64,000 nt of DNA, taken from Austropuccinia psidii. Lineage: Eukaryota; Basidiomycota; Pucciniomycetes; Pucciniales; Sphaerophragmiaceae. A model generated the notes under the pieces. That model did no database searches. It had not been told where the DNA came from and was given only the letters and a program-made list of their open reading frames with translations. The DNA lies in NCBI GenBank assembly GCA_023105745.1, contig JALGQZ010000015.1, positions 3,929,499 to 3,993,498 of the forward strand, written 5' to 3'. Made by a program: the position numbers and the translations under genes. The stretch's first letter is position 1; every line of letters begins with the position of its first letter. Of this stretch, positions 25,294 through 36,332 are shown in pieces.

Positions 25294-26018
25294 TGTACCA
25301 ACCACTATTCAGGGGTAAGGGTATTCAATATTACACCCACTCAAAAACCTCAAACCAGAAAGTCCATTTTGTGTATCAGTAATCAGTTTCAGCAGTCTTC
25401 CTTGCTGAAACATGCATACATCCTGTCAATTCTTGTACATATTGGATTCACAAATCTGAAACTGTATGATCACTCAATACCACCACCCCTCTTGTACATA
25501 TTCTGTACAGCCTTACAGGATCTGTATTGTTCAAACTCAATTCAATCATCAATTCCTCTTATGAAAATTCTCTGTCTGGATTAGGGCTGGTGATTCTCAC
25601 ATATATCAGCCCCTCTTTCTTCTCCCTGGGGACTTTTACCCAGTTAATTAATTTGGTTTATTTATGATTTTATGAATATTCCTACCCTTATCTTTTGAGT
25701 ATTATATTTATTGATTTTAAGTTAGCCTTGGCATTTCTCCTTTTCCTGTACAGTATTAGTTGTGGTGGCCATATCATTATTAACCCTTCTCTTTCCTTCT
25801 GACAGGTTGAAACAGTGGACTTAGACTTGTTTTTGGTTGGCTCTTTTATTTCTTAATCTTATTCGTTGTTGCTTCTTTTTCTTATATCTCTTTTATTAGT
25901 AATATTATCTTATTACACTCTTAAGTGTATTCAATTTTACCATATCTTGAGCCCTTCATAAGTAAGTCCCAGTTTACTGAGTTCCAGGCCCTCTTCACAT
26001 GAGAGAGCCCCTCTGAAA
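25294..26018 (+). repeat. 5' LTR of the 25-35 kb Ty3 element
   Basis: It starts TGTACCAACCACTATTCAGG and matches the 3' LTR throughout: the GTGTATCAGTAATCAG block, CTTGCTGAAACATGCATAC, the GGGGACTTTT block and GGTTGAAACAGTGGACTT. The right end near CCTCTGAAA is approximate. Confidence 0.8.
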
Positions 26019-26738
26019 TTGAAGTAATTAAATCATAATTTCTTCTTCTTTTAATTGATTTGAATTTATATCTCTCATTCTTCAATTATTACTCTTTCAT
26101 GATTATTTGATTTTCATGATTATGATTTCTCTCATAAATTTTTATCTCATTCATTTTATGCAAATGAAAATTTATTCTTCTCATTTCTTAATCATTGTTG
26201 ACCATTTCACTTTCATTTTCAATTATGTATCAAATTGAAATTCTCTTTTGTTTCCTTATTCAGGTATTATCAGGATTTCTTATTGATTGGTTAATTGATT
26301 AAGATTCATTTGTTTATTGATTCAGTGATTCAAGATTCTCTTTGGATTATAGTGATTTACTGTCTTTGAATTCCTCAAGATAGCTTATTCATCCTCAAGA
26401 ATTTATTTTGATTATTGATTGATTTGACTCATCAATATATTGAACTGGCTCCTGCAGATATTGATTGACTGATTCATTCCTCAAGACTTGATTTTGTATT
26501 GAAAAAATTGATTTATTTATTGATTATTGAATTCTTCAAGATTTTATTGATATTTTATTTGAATTGATTTTTGACATTGACTGAATTGATTTATTTATTT
26601 ATTTAATTTTCTTTCCCCTCAAGACTGTTGATTGACTCCTAAAACTTCATCAAGAACTTTATTGTTATTTATTTTTCCAAGACTTGATTCCTTATTTGCA
26701 ATTATCATCAAGTTTATTACACTTCTTATTCTCAAATA
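26019..26738 (+). other. Leader of the 25-35 kb Ty3 element
   Basis: This non-coding stretch between the LTR and the gag ATG is rich in TTGATT and TTATTGATT steps on a T-rich background. I could not find a convincing tRNA primer site with TGG next to the LTR end; it may have decayed. Confidence 0.5.
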
Positions 26739-28060
26739 ATGCCAGTTCAGAACAGCCCTCCATCCAAAAATAATGAAGCTCAAAGAAATCCAGCTGTTGT
26801 CACTCCTATAGCAAGGGTTCCTCTTGACCGCACACCATCAGTTCATCAACCAAGTGCAAACTTGGACTGAGGACCACCAATGGAAGGAGAAGCACCCTCA
26901 AGAAGAGGGGGAATGAAATAAAGAAGATCAAGATCATTCTCTGGCTCTTTGGATGGTTATCCTGGAATTTCTGAAGGTGCAAGAGCAAGACTAGGGGAAG
27001 TTTGAGATGAATAGGGGGAAGAGTCTGTGGAAGAGGAAAATTCTGGAGAAACTGAAGTTACAGATGCATTTGAAAATGCTCCAGAGGTTCCTCATAGCTC
27101 TAATCTAGCCCTTTTTAGTCAACCTCTTGTCCCTCAGACTAAACCAAGTTTCCTCAAGATAATGGAGCAGACCACTCAATTCATGGGGCAACTCACTCAA
27201 GAGGTTACACCTAGGGACAATTCGAAAGCCCCCACATTTAAGACTCCATCAATTAAGGCACCTGATTCTTTTTATGGTACTCAAGCCCATATATTGAGAG
27301 TATTTATCCAATCCTGTCAATTTACATTCCATAATGACCCAGCAAATTTCTTCTCTGACAGGAAGAAAGTTCTTTACTCAACTTCCTTTCTCACTGGTAG
27401 AGCTGGCAATCGGATTGAACCATACCTCACAAATATTTCTACTGAAGATTTTTCCTATCTCCTCAATAACTTGCAGTTGTTTGAGACCCGTTTATTCACT
27501 CTGTTTAGTGACCCCAATGAAGTCAGGAGAGCTGAACAAGAGTTGGAAATTTGAGGATGAAGTAAAGTGGTCATGTATCTTTGTACATTCCTGATTTAGA
27601 AGTTCAATGTCAAGAATTGGAGATTGGTGAGAAATAGCATATATTCATGTTTACAAAAGAGGATTGGAATCAAGATTATTGAATCAGTTAGCTTCTTGCC
27701 CTGGTAATTTTGATACCATTCAAGAGCTCATGGAAATCACCTTGGAAATAGATACAAGGTGTCATGGGAGGTAGAAGTAAAAGGGAGGAAATCAATAAAA
27801 GAAGCCTCCCGTCACTGGATCCAATTTCTCAAGACATCCTCAAGACTCATCTTTAAAGAGGCCCACCACAAGAAGAATAAGAAGGGAAAGCAATTTAAAG
27901 CTTCAAAGGTCAAGCCCCATGATTCTCTTCTTAATAAAGACAATAAATTAATTGGTTCTGAAAAGGAAAGGAGGATTAAGGCTGGGTTGTTTACTTATCG
28001 TGGTGGGAATAATCCAATTGGAAAATTCTTTGAGAGACCTCAGAACAATCCTGGGTCATA
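26739..28060 (+). pseudogene. Gag of the 25-35 kb Ty3 element, broken
   Basis: The ATG at 26739 starts a proline- and serine-rich N-terminus that fits the known gag of this family. Stops lie at about 26868, 26919, 27004 and 27010. The open piece 27027-27554 carries the retrotransposon gag core (FKTPSIKAPDSF, then FIQSCQFTFHNDPANF, then RKKVLYSTSFL, then LFTLFSDPNEVRRAEQELE). A lysine-rich region follows, and the nucleocapsid end (27979-28060) has lost its knuckle: where the family has C-x2-C it reads FTYRGG. Gag forms the particle; this copy cannot. Confidence 0.75.
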
Positions 28061-28149
28061 AACAGGCTTTCCTAGCAAGCAGGGAAAATCCTGAGCTGTA
28101 ATCATGATAAATTCAATGGCTCTCACTTATTTCCTTCAAGAGCACAATT

Positions 28150-29460
28150 GTGCACTCTGAATTCTAGTGTCAAGAAGTCTTCAAAATTTCTTATTTTTTC
28201 TTCTGTCTCTGATCTTGTTTATAGTATTCTCATTGATTCTGGTGCTAAAAACTCTTTTATGGAAAAGAATTTTGTCCTCAAGTACTCATTGACTATGTCA
28301 GATATTCCTGAAAAGATTCCTCCTTTCATTCTGGATTAAAATGAATCTGCTTCCTTGTTCATCACCCATTATACCAAGTGGGTTTTTGAATTGCCTTCAT
28401 TCCCAAGCCTTGAAAGGGACTCTTTTATCATAGATTCACCCAAGGGAGAAGACCTCATATTAATTTATAATTTTCTTTACCATTTTAATCTCATTATTGA
28501 TTGCAAAAATGTATTGATCACCTATGATTCTAGTGGTATTAATCCTTCTACTTGTAATTTCTTGGCCACTGCTGTCAACAGTGTTGCTCTTGTTGGTGAA
28601 CTTAAGACACCTTCCCTTCCTGCTTCTATCCATACCCCTTCCATCATGCCCTTTAAGTAATTACTTCAATCAATAGATGAAGTCTTAAAAGAGATAAAAG
28701 ATGTTTGAGAAGATGTTGCTATATCTTCACTTCATCTCTTTCAAGGGGATATAGACCTTCCTCCTTGATCTTTTCATGCCTTCCTGGAGGAGCAGTGGGA
28801 TCAGTAGTAAGAGCCAGAAGAAATTAGACCTGTACTGAAGGTAGTCACTCCTGCTTATCACCAATATTTGGATGTATTTTCCAAGGTGAAAGAAGAGAAA
28901 CTTCCTCCACACCATTCCTGTGATCATCATATCAAACTGGAGGGTCTTCTACCTCCAGTTGGTGTTATCTACTCATTATCAAATCAAGAGTCAGAAACAC
29001 TTCAGGCCTAAATTTCAGAGAATGTAGAGAAAGGTTTCATAAGGCCAAGCTCCTCCTCAGCAGGAGAAACTGGTTTTCTTGTCAAGAAAAAGGATGGAGG
29101 TCTTCCTTTGTGTGTTGATGCCCCCAAAATCAATGCTTTCACTAGGAAGAACAGGTATCCTGTTCCTCCTATGAACCAGCTTCTTACTGTATTCAATGGT
29201 GCCACTATATTCTCCAAGATATGTCTGTGTGGTGCATATAATCTCCTGAGAATAAAAGCGGGGGATGAGCACTTAACTGCCTTCAAAACCAAATATGGTA
29301 GGTGTGAGTATTTGGTTATTCCATTTGGCCTTACTAATGCGCCTTCTTCTTTCCAGAATCTTGTGAATGATATATTTGCAGATTTCTTTGATATTTTTTT
29401 TTAGTTTATTTAGATGATATGATGGTCTTTTCCAGCTCTGAGGAGGAACATGTCAAACAT
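28150..29460 (+). pseudogene. Protease and reverse transcriptase of the 25-35 kb Ty3 element, broken
   Basis: At 28220-28270 the protease motif SILIDSGAKNSFM is intact. The reverse transcriptase region includes GFIRPSSSSAGETGFLVKKKDGG (split by a frame change), RYPVPPMNQLL, CGAYNLLRI and IPFGLTNAPSSFQ. The catalytic YLDD box follows at about 29407-29418, but in another frame: a length change in the T-run at 29393-29402 shifts it. Stops at about 28339, 28660 and 29010 add to the damage. After HVKHV (about 29460) the sequence jumps to the end of integrase, so palm, RNase H and integrase core are missing. Confidence 0.75.
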
Positions 29461-29843
29461 GTGGCAACAAAACAACCACCCTTTTTCATCATTTATGGAA
29501 GAAATCCCAGCTTTGACTTAATCAATATTTCTCAAGACTCACCTTCTGGAAATTTATCAACAAAACTCCAAGCAGTACAGTAAGTTGTCAAAAAAGAATT
29601 AGAGTCAGCAATAAGGCGTTTTGAGAATTATTCAGATATCAATAGGAGGGCTAGCCTCAAAGAATATAAATAATACAGGACCTACCAAGAAGCTTTCAGA
29701 AAGATTTTTGGGACCTTTTAAAGTCTTGAAGAAGACCGGCAGCCATGCATATCACCTTGAATTGCCTTTCCAATGGAAGTCAGTTCACTCCGTATTCCAT
29801 GTGTCATTATCAGAACCAGTCAAGCAGTCAAGAATCCCAAACT
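29461..29843 (+). pseudogene. C-terminal integrase fragment of the 25-35 kb Ty3 element
   Basis: The fragment begins with FFIIYGRNPSFD and NISQDSP, the C-terminal part of Ty3 integrase, then changes frame at about 29620. The frame 29621-29845 reads PTKKLSERFLGPFKVL, then HAYHLELPFQWKSVHSVFHV and LSEPVKQSRIPN, which is the GPY/F module and the lead-in to the chromodomain. It is cut at 29843 by an inserted LTR; the chromodomain resumes at about 31788. Confidence 0.75.
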
Positions 29844-29925
29844 GAGATCAATTGCCACTGTGGTATTCCATACCAGTTCTTCCAAGGTTCAAATCTACAA
29901 TTTCAAAGCTAGAAATTTGATCAAT

Positions 29926-29930
<5 letters not shown>

Positions 29931-29955
<25 letters not shown>
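29931..29955. repeat. (TA)n microsatellite
   Basis: About 12 TA steps inside the nested LTR, giving chance open frames on both strands. Confidence 0.95.
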
Positions 29956-29956
<1 letters not shown>

Positions 29957-30477
29957 GAAGGGAAGAAAATCACAATAAAAAGTGAAAGATAAAAGTAAAT
30001 ATTTGCAAGAAAAAGGAAGAGAATTATATCAAAATAGCAAAAATAAGTATTCCAATGGAATCTAAATAAAATTTTACCTATAGTCACATATCTCCTCAAC
30101 CCCATAACATGAATATTTCTCTGGACATCATGGATTAAGGAAGAGGAATGATACTATACACTCTATACTAGGTACAAGACTATGCTTAAAAATAATGCAG
30201 CTTTTTCAAATATTCAATATGAATAAACATGTGTAAGATTGCATAAGTGATACCATTATTCTGACAACATGATGTGTTACATTTCTTCACATAAAAAAAC
30301 ACTTGCATATAGGTTAACATAGTTTTACATTACTCAATCCCCACTTAAACTCCCATAACCAAAAATTACAGGTAGTATTTGAAAATTGAAATTTTACATA
30401 GAAAAATAATCAACTGAATACATCTCAAGGCCATGCAGAAGAAAAATAAGGTTAGTAGAGATAAGAATACATCTTTA

Positions 30478-30795
30478 AGAAATGGTGCAATATCTGTATC
30501 AAATGACACCATTCCAAATTTAACCACTAGTAAAAATATCTCAAGGCTGTGCATAATAAGAATAAAGTTTAGTTAAAATATCAGTATAATTCAAAAAGTA
30601 TGGTGCAATCAACCAAGCATATGGTGCAATATCCTTAACAAATGACACCATTCTAAATTTAACCACTAGCAAAAATGTCTCAAGGCTGTGCACTGACAAT
30701 CATAAGCTTCAGAATGGTGCTATCAACCAAACATATGGTCCAATATCTTGATCAAATGACACCATTTTCAATTTACCCACCAGCAAAAATGTCTC
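30478..30795 (+). repeat. ATGGTGCAATA repeat array in LTR family T, copy 2
   Basis: Three to four units of about 110-120 bp share ATGGTGCAATATC, then AAATGACACCATT, then AATTTAACCACTAG, then AAAATGTCTCAAGGCTGTGC. Each holds the ATGGTG/CACCAT dyad. The array lies just upstream of the TATA-like site, where enhancer repeats of an LTR U3 are expected. Confidence 0.7.
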
Positions 30796-30853
30796 ACAGT
30801 GGAACTTTTTCTAAGTCCCTCATTTTTGGAAGGCTCTATGCAGGGCCCAAAAG

Positions 30854-30864
30854 GTATAAATAAA
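30854..30864 (+). promoter_or_regulatory. TATA-like promoter site of LTR family T
   Basis: GGTATAAATAAAG lies just after the repeat array and before a pyrimidine-rich run, as in the other LTR families of this window. Confidence 0.5.
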
Positions 30865-31787
30865 GGGCTTCTCTCCCTGTTTTTTCCCCATGCTTCTGAT
30901 TCAGACAATAATCTTGAGGATCAATACATCCCTTCTCTAGTAGGAGAATCTAGTATTATATTGAAAAAGATCAGTAGCAAGGCTCAGTATATTAAATTAT
31001 TATTTATGATTAATTAATGAGAGATATTTATGATATTAATGAAAGAGTTTAATATGATTTAATATTCTTACCATTATAGTACTAGTGTTGAAGTAGTGTT
31101 TGAAGATATTATAATTAGTGATCTTATCTGATTTATCAATAAACCTTATTTATAGAACGGATATTATCTTACCCTTATACCTTCAATCATCAACCTTTTA
31201 GGTATATTGGATTATATTTATATTAATCCTAATATTATTATACTAATATTATATTATTTATATTTTACCCTTATATCAAACAAAACTACCATTATAAAAT
31301 TATCTTACCGTTAAACTATTATAGCTATATTGATAGTATTATTAAATAACCAATAAAAGTATTGATTAGATATCAAGATTATTATTAATATTAAAATTGA
31401 TCTTAAAAAAATATCCTTCAGATATCTCAGGTATTGAAAGTAGGAATCTTAGAAGAATTGATTCAAAAGAATTATAATCAATAACAAGAATTTAAGCAAA
31501 CCTTAATTATTAAAAAAATATTAACTATTACCATTATTATTATAGTGATCTCTTATTGACATACTGATAGAAACCTCTGAAGACAATTATCTAATTGAAA
31601 AGCCACAAAACTAAATAATTGATTTGTGATCTCATCAAAAAAGGATATCTTTTTCAGTATATTTAGAGGGGCAGCTAATACACCTTAGCACCCATGGTTA
31701 TTGGATAATTATGAAATTCAAAACAGACTCACCAATAATTTCACCCTCAAGGTACTGTCTATTGTTTATCCCACAACAAAAGGAGTT

Positions 31788-32025
31788 CCCAAACCACCAC
31801 CACCAGTTCTATTGGAGGAGCAAGAAGAATGGGAAGTGGCTCAGGTTCTGGACTCAAAACTCAAAAGAGGTAAATTATGGTATCTTCTAGAGTGTAAAGG
31901 ATTCAGTGAAGACCCAGAAAGAACAGCTTTGGAACCAGATTTGAACCTTTCCAACTAACCAGACCTTGTCAAGGATTTCCACACTTTTTATCATGAAACA
32001 CCTGTCCCAAATACCTCAAGAGCTT
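31788..32025 (+). pseudogene. Chromodomain of the 25-35 kb Ty3 element
   Basis: After a proline run the frame reads EEWEVAQVLDSKLKRGKLWY, then LLECKGFSEDPERTALEPD. The domain keeps the general chromodomain pattern (hydrophobic strand, Lys/Arg-rich turn, Trp-Tyr, Glu-rich loop), but two positions differ from what I recall of the family: a Cys where the aromatic-cage Trp is expected (LECKG) and an Ala where Trp is expected (TALEP). A stop ends the frame at 31956-31958; the downstream DLVKDFH piece is still visible. Chromodomains guide integration to modified histones. Confidence 0.75.
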
Positions 32026-32450
32026 GATTTTATGGTGCTTGGTGGGTATTGGATTTTATGAAAGTAAGTTCCTCTCCTGGCATGCACCTTCAAAGGGTTA
32101 TTCTACCAAAATGTTGTTGAAAGAATCACCTTGTCCACTTTGTGAGCACGTTTCAATTCTTTGGACAGATTCAGAGGTCCTTGTAGCATCAATACACTCA
32201 AATTTGGACCTTTTGTCAAGATACGGCCAAATTCCTTTTTCTTTTATTTTCTTTTCTCAATTATCCAAATAAACATTTTTCAACACATTCATTACTTCAA
32301 TTCAATTGTGGAATTTTTTCACTTTTTATGGTTCTTGGTGGGGAGTAGAAGTTATGAAATTATTTTCCATCTCCTGGTATGCATCTCTGAGGGTTTATAC
32401 TTCTTGTAAAATATCAGTTGGCCACTCTGTGAGCATCAAATGCTTGGGTT
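32009..32450 (+). repeat. Two diverged direct copies of a 140-bp block
   Basis: Positions 32020-32160 and 32312-32450 share the order TTTTATGGT, CTTGGTGGG, CTCCTGG, ATGCA, CACTTTGTGAGCA or CACTCTGTGAGCA. The block lies in the 3' non-coding region of the Ty3 element, after the chromodomain. The plus-strand frames here (32024-32272 and others) fit a widely repeated non-coding part rather than a gene. Confidence 0.55.
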
Positions 32451-32689
32451 TTATCTTTCAGAAAATTCATGGTCAAAACCAAGAAACTCACCACAAGAAG
32501 GACAAACCTCAGAAGCTTTCTTTATTTCTTTCTTTAATCTATTCTTCTCTTAATTTTTCTCATTTCTTTTTTTACTTTTAAAATTATTATTGTATTTTGT
32601 TATCAAAGCAGCAGAATCCCCTCTCATATTATGTATTGGGAGTTCCAATTTTTTATCAGTAAGAGTGGGGATAAAATACAAACCAAACA

Positions 32690-33843
32690 AAAACAAGGAA
32701 AATGCTCTTTTTCTCTACCCAAATCATCCAAAGCTCCCTAGAAATAATTTATCAACTCATCTTCATACCAGGAAAGCTTGGAAGTCATCCCCTCAGAAGC
32801 AGTACCAGGAATAATTGTATTATAAGCATACATAATTACCTCCCTACTTTTTCTGTCAACCCTTCTAAATACCCTGGACACAGCTTATTGACCTTCATTC
32901 CCATCATTTGGATCTGGACTTGTAACCCGGATTGGCCAACACTTTCTTCTTTGGAATTCTTGGGCAGATGGGAATGATAAAGGTTACCTCACTTCTCTAG
33001 TTCTACTGGTGCTGGCCACAGGTTGAAGTTGTTGGAGAGGGTGGACTGGTGATGGCCCAGGCTTGGTTATGGGGGAAAGCCTCATGGAGGATTTCCTCAT
33101 TGGTGAAGGCAGTGAAGGTATGGCAGTGAAATTCCCAGATGAAGTAGGAGGAACAGAAGATGGAATGGTGGATAAGACTGGTTGTAAATTTCTTGGAGTA
33201 ATTTGCATGGCTTGATTGGAGAAATTATGGGAAGGAGGTTGAGTAGGGGAAGAACTGGGGGGTGGCCAACTGATGGATTCACAATTTGAAGTTTTTCACC
33301 ATCCAACTCATCAGTTCCCTCGGCATCTAGATCAGTTGGTGAATCGGAAATTCTTCTAATCTGTTTCACCACACCTTGTTTGTTGACCCTTAAAATTGGA
33401 ACCTCTGAGCTGGAGTATATTGGCCTACCACCAACAGGAATTTTCCCTCCAGTATTGGTTCACCTCTCAACATTTTGGTGCCTGGATCCAGTCACTAAAT
33501 CAAATAATCAGTATCAAATCAGGACAATATTTTCAAAATACTCATAACTTGAATACCCTGAAGTCCCATAATGATTAGGGGCCTCAGAAAATGGTAACTC
33601 TCTCCCAAATTCCCCATCCTTCTTGCTTCACAAGTATCTTCTGACTTTAGAAACTGGCACTCCAGGGAGACAACATGGCTTCTTTCCAACAAAAAAGAAA
33701 TGACATTTTTAATATCTTGGATTGAAATGTTGAAAGCACTCTTTTCCCTTCATCAAACAGTCTGTAAAAGCAGGATCCAGAGCTTCAGCTGCTTTGTATC
33801 CATCATATTTTTGAGAGGGATCAAAGTGGCCAGAAGAAGCCAT
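32690..33843 (-). pseudogene. Antisense reading frame in the Ty3 element, broken
   Basis: A minus-strand ATG at 33841-33843 starts a frame reading MASSGHFDPSQKYDGYKA, a cysteine-bearing block (CHFFFVGKKPCC), then SSSEVPILRVNKQGVVKQIR, then an acidic segment with DELDGE, a long proline- and serine-rich region (TPRNLQPVLSTIP, QQLQPVASTSRTRE), then RVFRRVDRKSREVIMYA and KLSWYEDELINYF. From memory this matches a very abundant Austropuccinia protein family of unknown function. Stops lie at about 33706, 33638, 33465, 32984 and 32887, and the frame shifts at about 33250. A 47-bp GT-AG intron at 33495-33541 is possible. It may be an antisense gene of the element or a nested piece of another. Confidence 0.6.
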
Positions 33844-34824
33844 GGACCAAGGTGAACTCAATTGACTGAGAATGCCAGAGAAAGAAATAACAGATGGTGT
33901 GGCAAAGAAGGGGAATATTCAGTGAGTTCAGTCAGCTTGGAACTCATAAATAGACATTATGGAAGCAGAGGAATTCAAGCCATTGGATTATGCACATCAA
34001 GCCTTAAGGAATCATCAAGGGTGTGGGGCCATAACTCATTTTATGGCCTTCTCAAGGTCCTAAATGTGAGTCTCCAAGGCTCTCTTTGGCCCCAATCAAC
34101 AATCCAGGACCTCCCCTTCAGCCCTGGGGAGGTCACCTTTCTTGATGGTCCTGAACCACCCTCAGTGGGCCCAGGCCATATAGGTAAAAAGTGAACATGG
34201 GCATTTTCTTTGGTCCCATGGATCCCCTGAAGCCCCAGAGAATTAGGGCCAAGGGGGACTTCAATAGCCCCCATGGACCATGGAAATCAGAGACCCAAAA
34301 GGGCCCTAAGGCCTCAAAAATGCCAAAAATTGGGCTTGGACCCAAAATTTTCAATTTGAACACCTACATGGTATTTACCAAGAAAAGCCATTTTGGGGCC
34401 ATATCTTCAAAGGAAATGGGGAAAAGACCCCTCCTCTCAACTTCAAGGTGTATCATCAATGCTGAAGGCAAGAAATGGCCAATATTTAATTGAGTATACA
34501 TTCATATACTCATCATTCAGCATTTTTCAAGAAGAATACCTTGATGGCCTTCTTTTTGCGATACAACCCAAGGCCAAGGAAGGAAAGAAAATCTTGCTGA
34601 ATGAATTCAAAGAAAACTATAACTCAAAAGTTGAAATGGGCTTACCCAAGAAAAAAGGGAAGGAAAAGCTAATTAAAGATGAAAAATAAGAAGAGAGGGA
34701 TTTTCAGGATAATGATCCAGAGGAAAAGAAAATTAAAGTGAATTTTTTTAAAAAAAATGTGGGGATATTGAGATACCACTCAACAGTGGCAGGATATCAT
34801 GGTATTCACGAGCCCACCAGTTTT
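33844..34824 (-). other. GC-richer stretch upstream of the antisense frame
   Basis: This is richer in G and C than most of the window, with GGCC, CCATGG and GGGCCC steps at 34050-34350, and open frames on both strands that I take as chance. It lies just 5' of the antisense frame, where its promoter and leader would be. No clear TATA box was found. Confidence 0.4.
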
Positions 34825-34834
34825 AAGAGGGGGA
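34825..34834 (+). other. Polypurine tract of the 25-35 kb Ty3 element
   Basis: AAGAGGGGGA stands three bases before the TG that starts the 3' LTR. It is the usual plus-strand primer of reverse transcription. Confidence 0.65.
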
Positions 34835-34837
34835 TAC

Positions 34838-35525
34838 TGTAATAACCACTATCCAGGGGTAAGGGTGCTCAATCTTACACTGACTCAAACACATCAAACC
34901 AGAAAATCTATTGTGTGTATCAGTAATCAGTTTCAGAAATCTTCCTTGCTGAAACATGCATACAGCCTGTCAACTCTTGTACAGGTTGTATTCACCATCC
35001 TGAAACTGTATGATCACTCAATACTACCACATCTCTTGTACAGGAGCTGTATTTTTCAAACTCAATTCAATCCTCAATTCCTCTCATGAAAATTCTCTTT
35101 CTGGATCAGGGCTGGTGATTCTCACATATACCAGCCCTGCTTTCTGCCCCTGGGGACTTTTCCCCAGCTAGTTAATTTAGTTGATTTATTATTTTATGAA
35201 TATTCTTACTCTTATTTTTGGGTATTATTCTTTTTGGTATTAAGTTAGTCTTTGCATTTCTTCTTTGCCTGTACAGTATGAGCTGTGGCGGCCATATCCT
35301 TGTTACCCTTCTCTTTCCTTCTGACAGGTTGAAACAGTGGACTTGGACTTGTTTGTGGTTGGCTCTTTTATTTCTTACTCTTATATTTGTTGCTGATTTT
35401 CTTATATTTCTTTTATTAGAAATTCTACTCTTATTACACTATTAAGTGTACTCTGCCTTTTTTTATCCTTGAGCCCTCCATAAGTGAGTGCCAGGCCCTC
35501 TTCACTTAGAAGAGCCACTGTGACA
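34838..35525 (+). repeat. 3' LTR of the 25-35 kb Ty3 element
   Basis: It starts TGTAATAACCACTATCCAGG and ends near CCACTGTGACA. By eye it shows roughly 85 percent identity to the 5' LTR, so the insertion is not young. The right flank GAGTC resembles the left flank AAGTC. Confidence 0.8.
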
Positions 35526-36332
35526 GAGTCTTTCAATGAGACTCATTTTATTTTACTTGGTAGAAAGTTGAGGAGTGCACTTGTGCCAGAGATTCAGCAA
35601 AGAATACATTCAAAGATTAGCAATCCAGGAATGACTGTGGCTCCACATCCCTTCTGTATTTTCAAATTCTGTAAATGCCATTACATAATGTAGTTTACAG
35701 AGGAAAATGCAAAACGGATGCTGAGGCTCTTACCAGGAGGGGAGTGCCTTGAAAAAAATGCTTATAATACCTTACAATAAGCATTCAAAACCTTTTGACC
35801 ATCATGATGCTTATCCCACGGGCTCACTGTATCTGTCAAGGTTCCTGGGGCTAATTGTTTGGGTTTTCAAGCATTACTATGGCTAAAGAGGGTTACTTTT
35901 ACGTAACGCACTCTGAATTGCCTGATTTGGATCTAGCTGATACCATGCACTTTCTTGACTTTTTTTTCATGTTAGTCGTACTTTCTTAAATGGCTCCTGA
36001 AAAATCATTAGACACTACTTATGAGTAATAAAGACATTGGAGAAAGAGACTTTAAAATACGAATGTCATAACCATAAAAACATATGTACTATTGAAAAAA
36101 AAATTAGAAAGATGATTCTAAAGAGTAACAATATAAAGATTTCAAAAGAATGTAGAACGAAAGTCAGCTCTTAAAAATTAAGTGTAAGAGATGGTCACAA
36201 AAAATACAAGAGATTAACAGAACAAGCCAAGAGAAAATCAGATTGAAAAGGCAAAAACAAGAGTAAAATTATGACTATTCCATTGTAAATGTTGCTGGAG
36301 CTTCTAGCACAAAGTGAGCAGCACTTGCGGAG
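35526..36332. other. Region between the Ty3 element and the host gene
   Basis: It holds the 3' end of the minus-strand host gene transcript and unique-looking sequence. GC and CpG content rise toward 36300. The minus strand contains AATAAA-like signals but none that I can fix as the polyadenylation site. Confidence 0.5.

Larger units (their letters stand above)
29844..31787 (+). mobile_element. Nested LTR of family T, copy 2, inside the Ty3 element
   Basis: This 1.94-kb insert separates the integrase tail from the chromodomain. The sequence CCCAAAC occurs both just before it (29837-29843) and just after it (about 31785-31791). Its second half matches the LTR at 15332-17473: the ATGGTGCAATA array, the TATA and pyrimidine block, GATTTGTGA and GAGGGGCAGCTAATACACCTT. 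It carries no gag or pol. Exact ends and the length of the duplication are uncertain. Confidence 0.6.
25294..35525 (+). mobile_element. Ty3-type LTR retrotransposon with chromodomain, broken and nested
   Basis: Two direct LTRs (25294-26018 and 34838-35525) enclose a plus-strand gag, protease, reverse transcriptase, integrase tail and chromodomain in Ty3 order. The flanks AAGTC (left) and GAGTC (right) agree in four of five bases, which would fit a 5-bp target duplication. Gag-pol is full of stops, an internal deletion has removed the RNase H and integrase core, and a foreign LTR has landed just before the chromodomain. An antisense frame lies between the chromodomain and the 3' LTR. From memory the gag and pol belong to the commonest Ty3 families of Austropuccinia. 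Confidence 0.8.

Noticed and set aside
29848..30105. Hydrophobic frame with an Ile-Tyr run
   Set aside because: The run is the (TA)n microsatellite.
34041..34363. Gly/Pro-rich minus-strand frames
   Set aside because: They follow from the GC-richer composition in the upstream region of the antisense frame and overlap each other in different frames.
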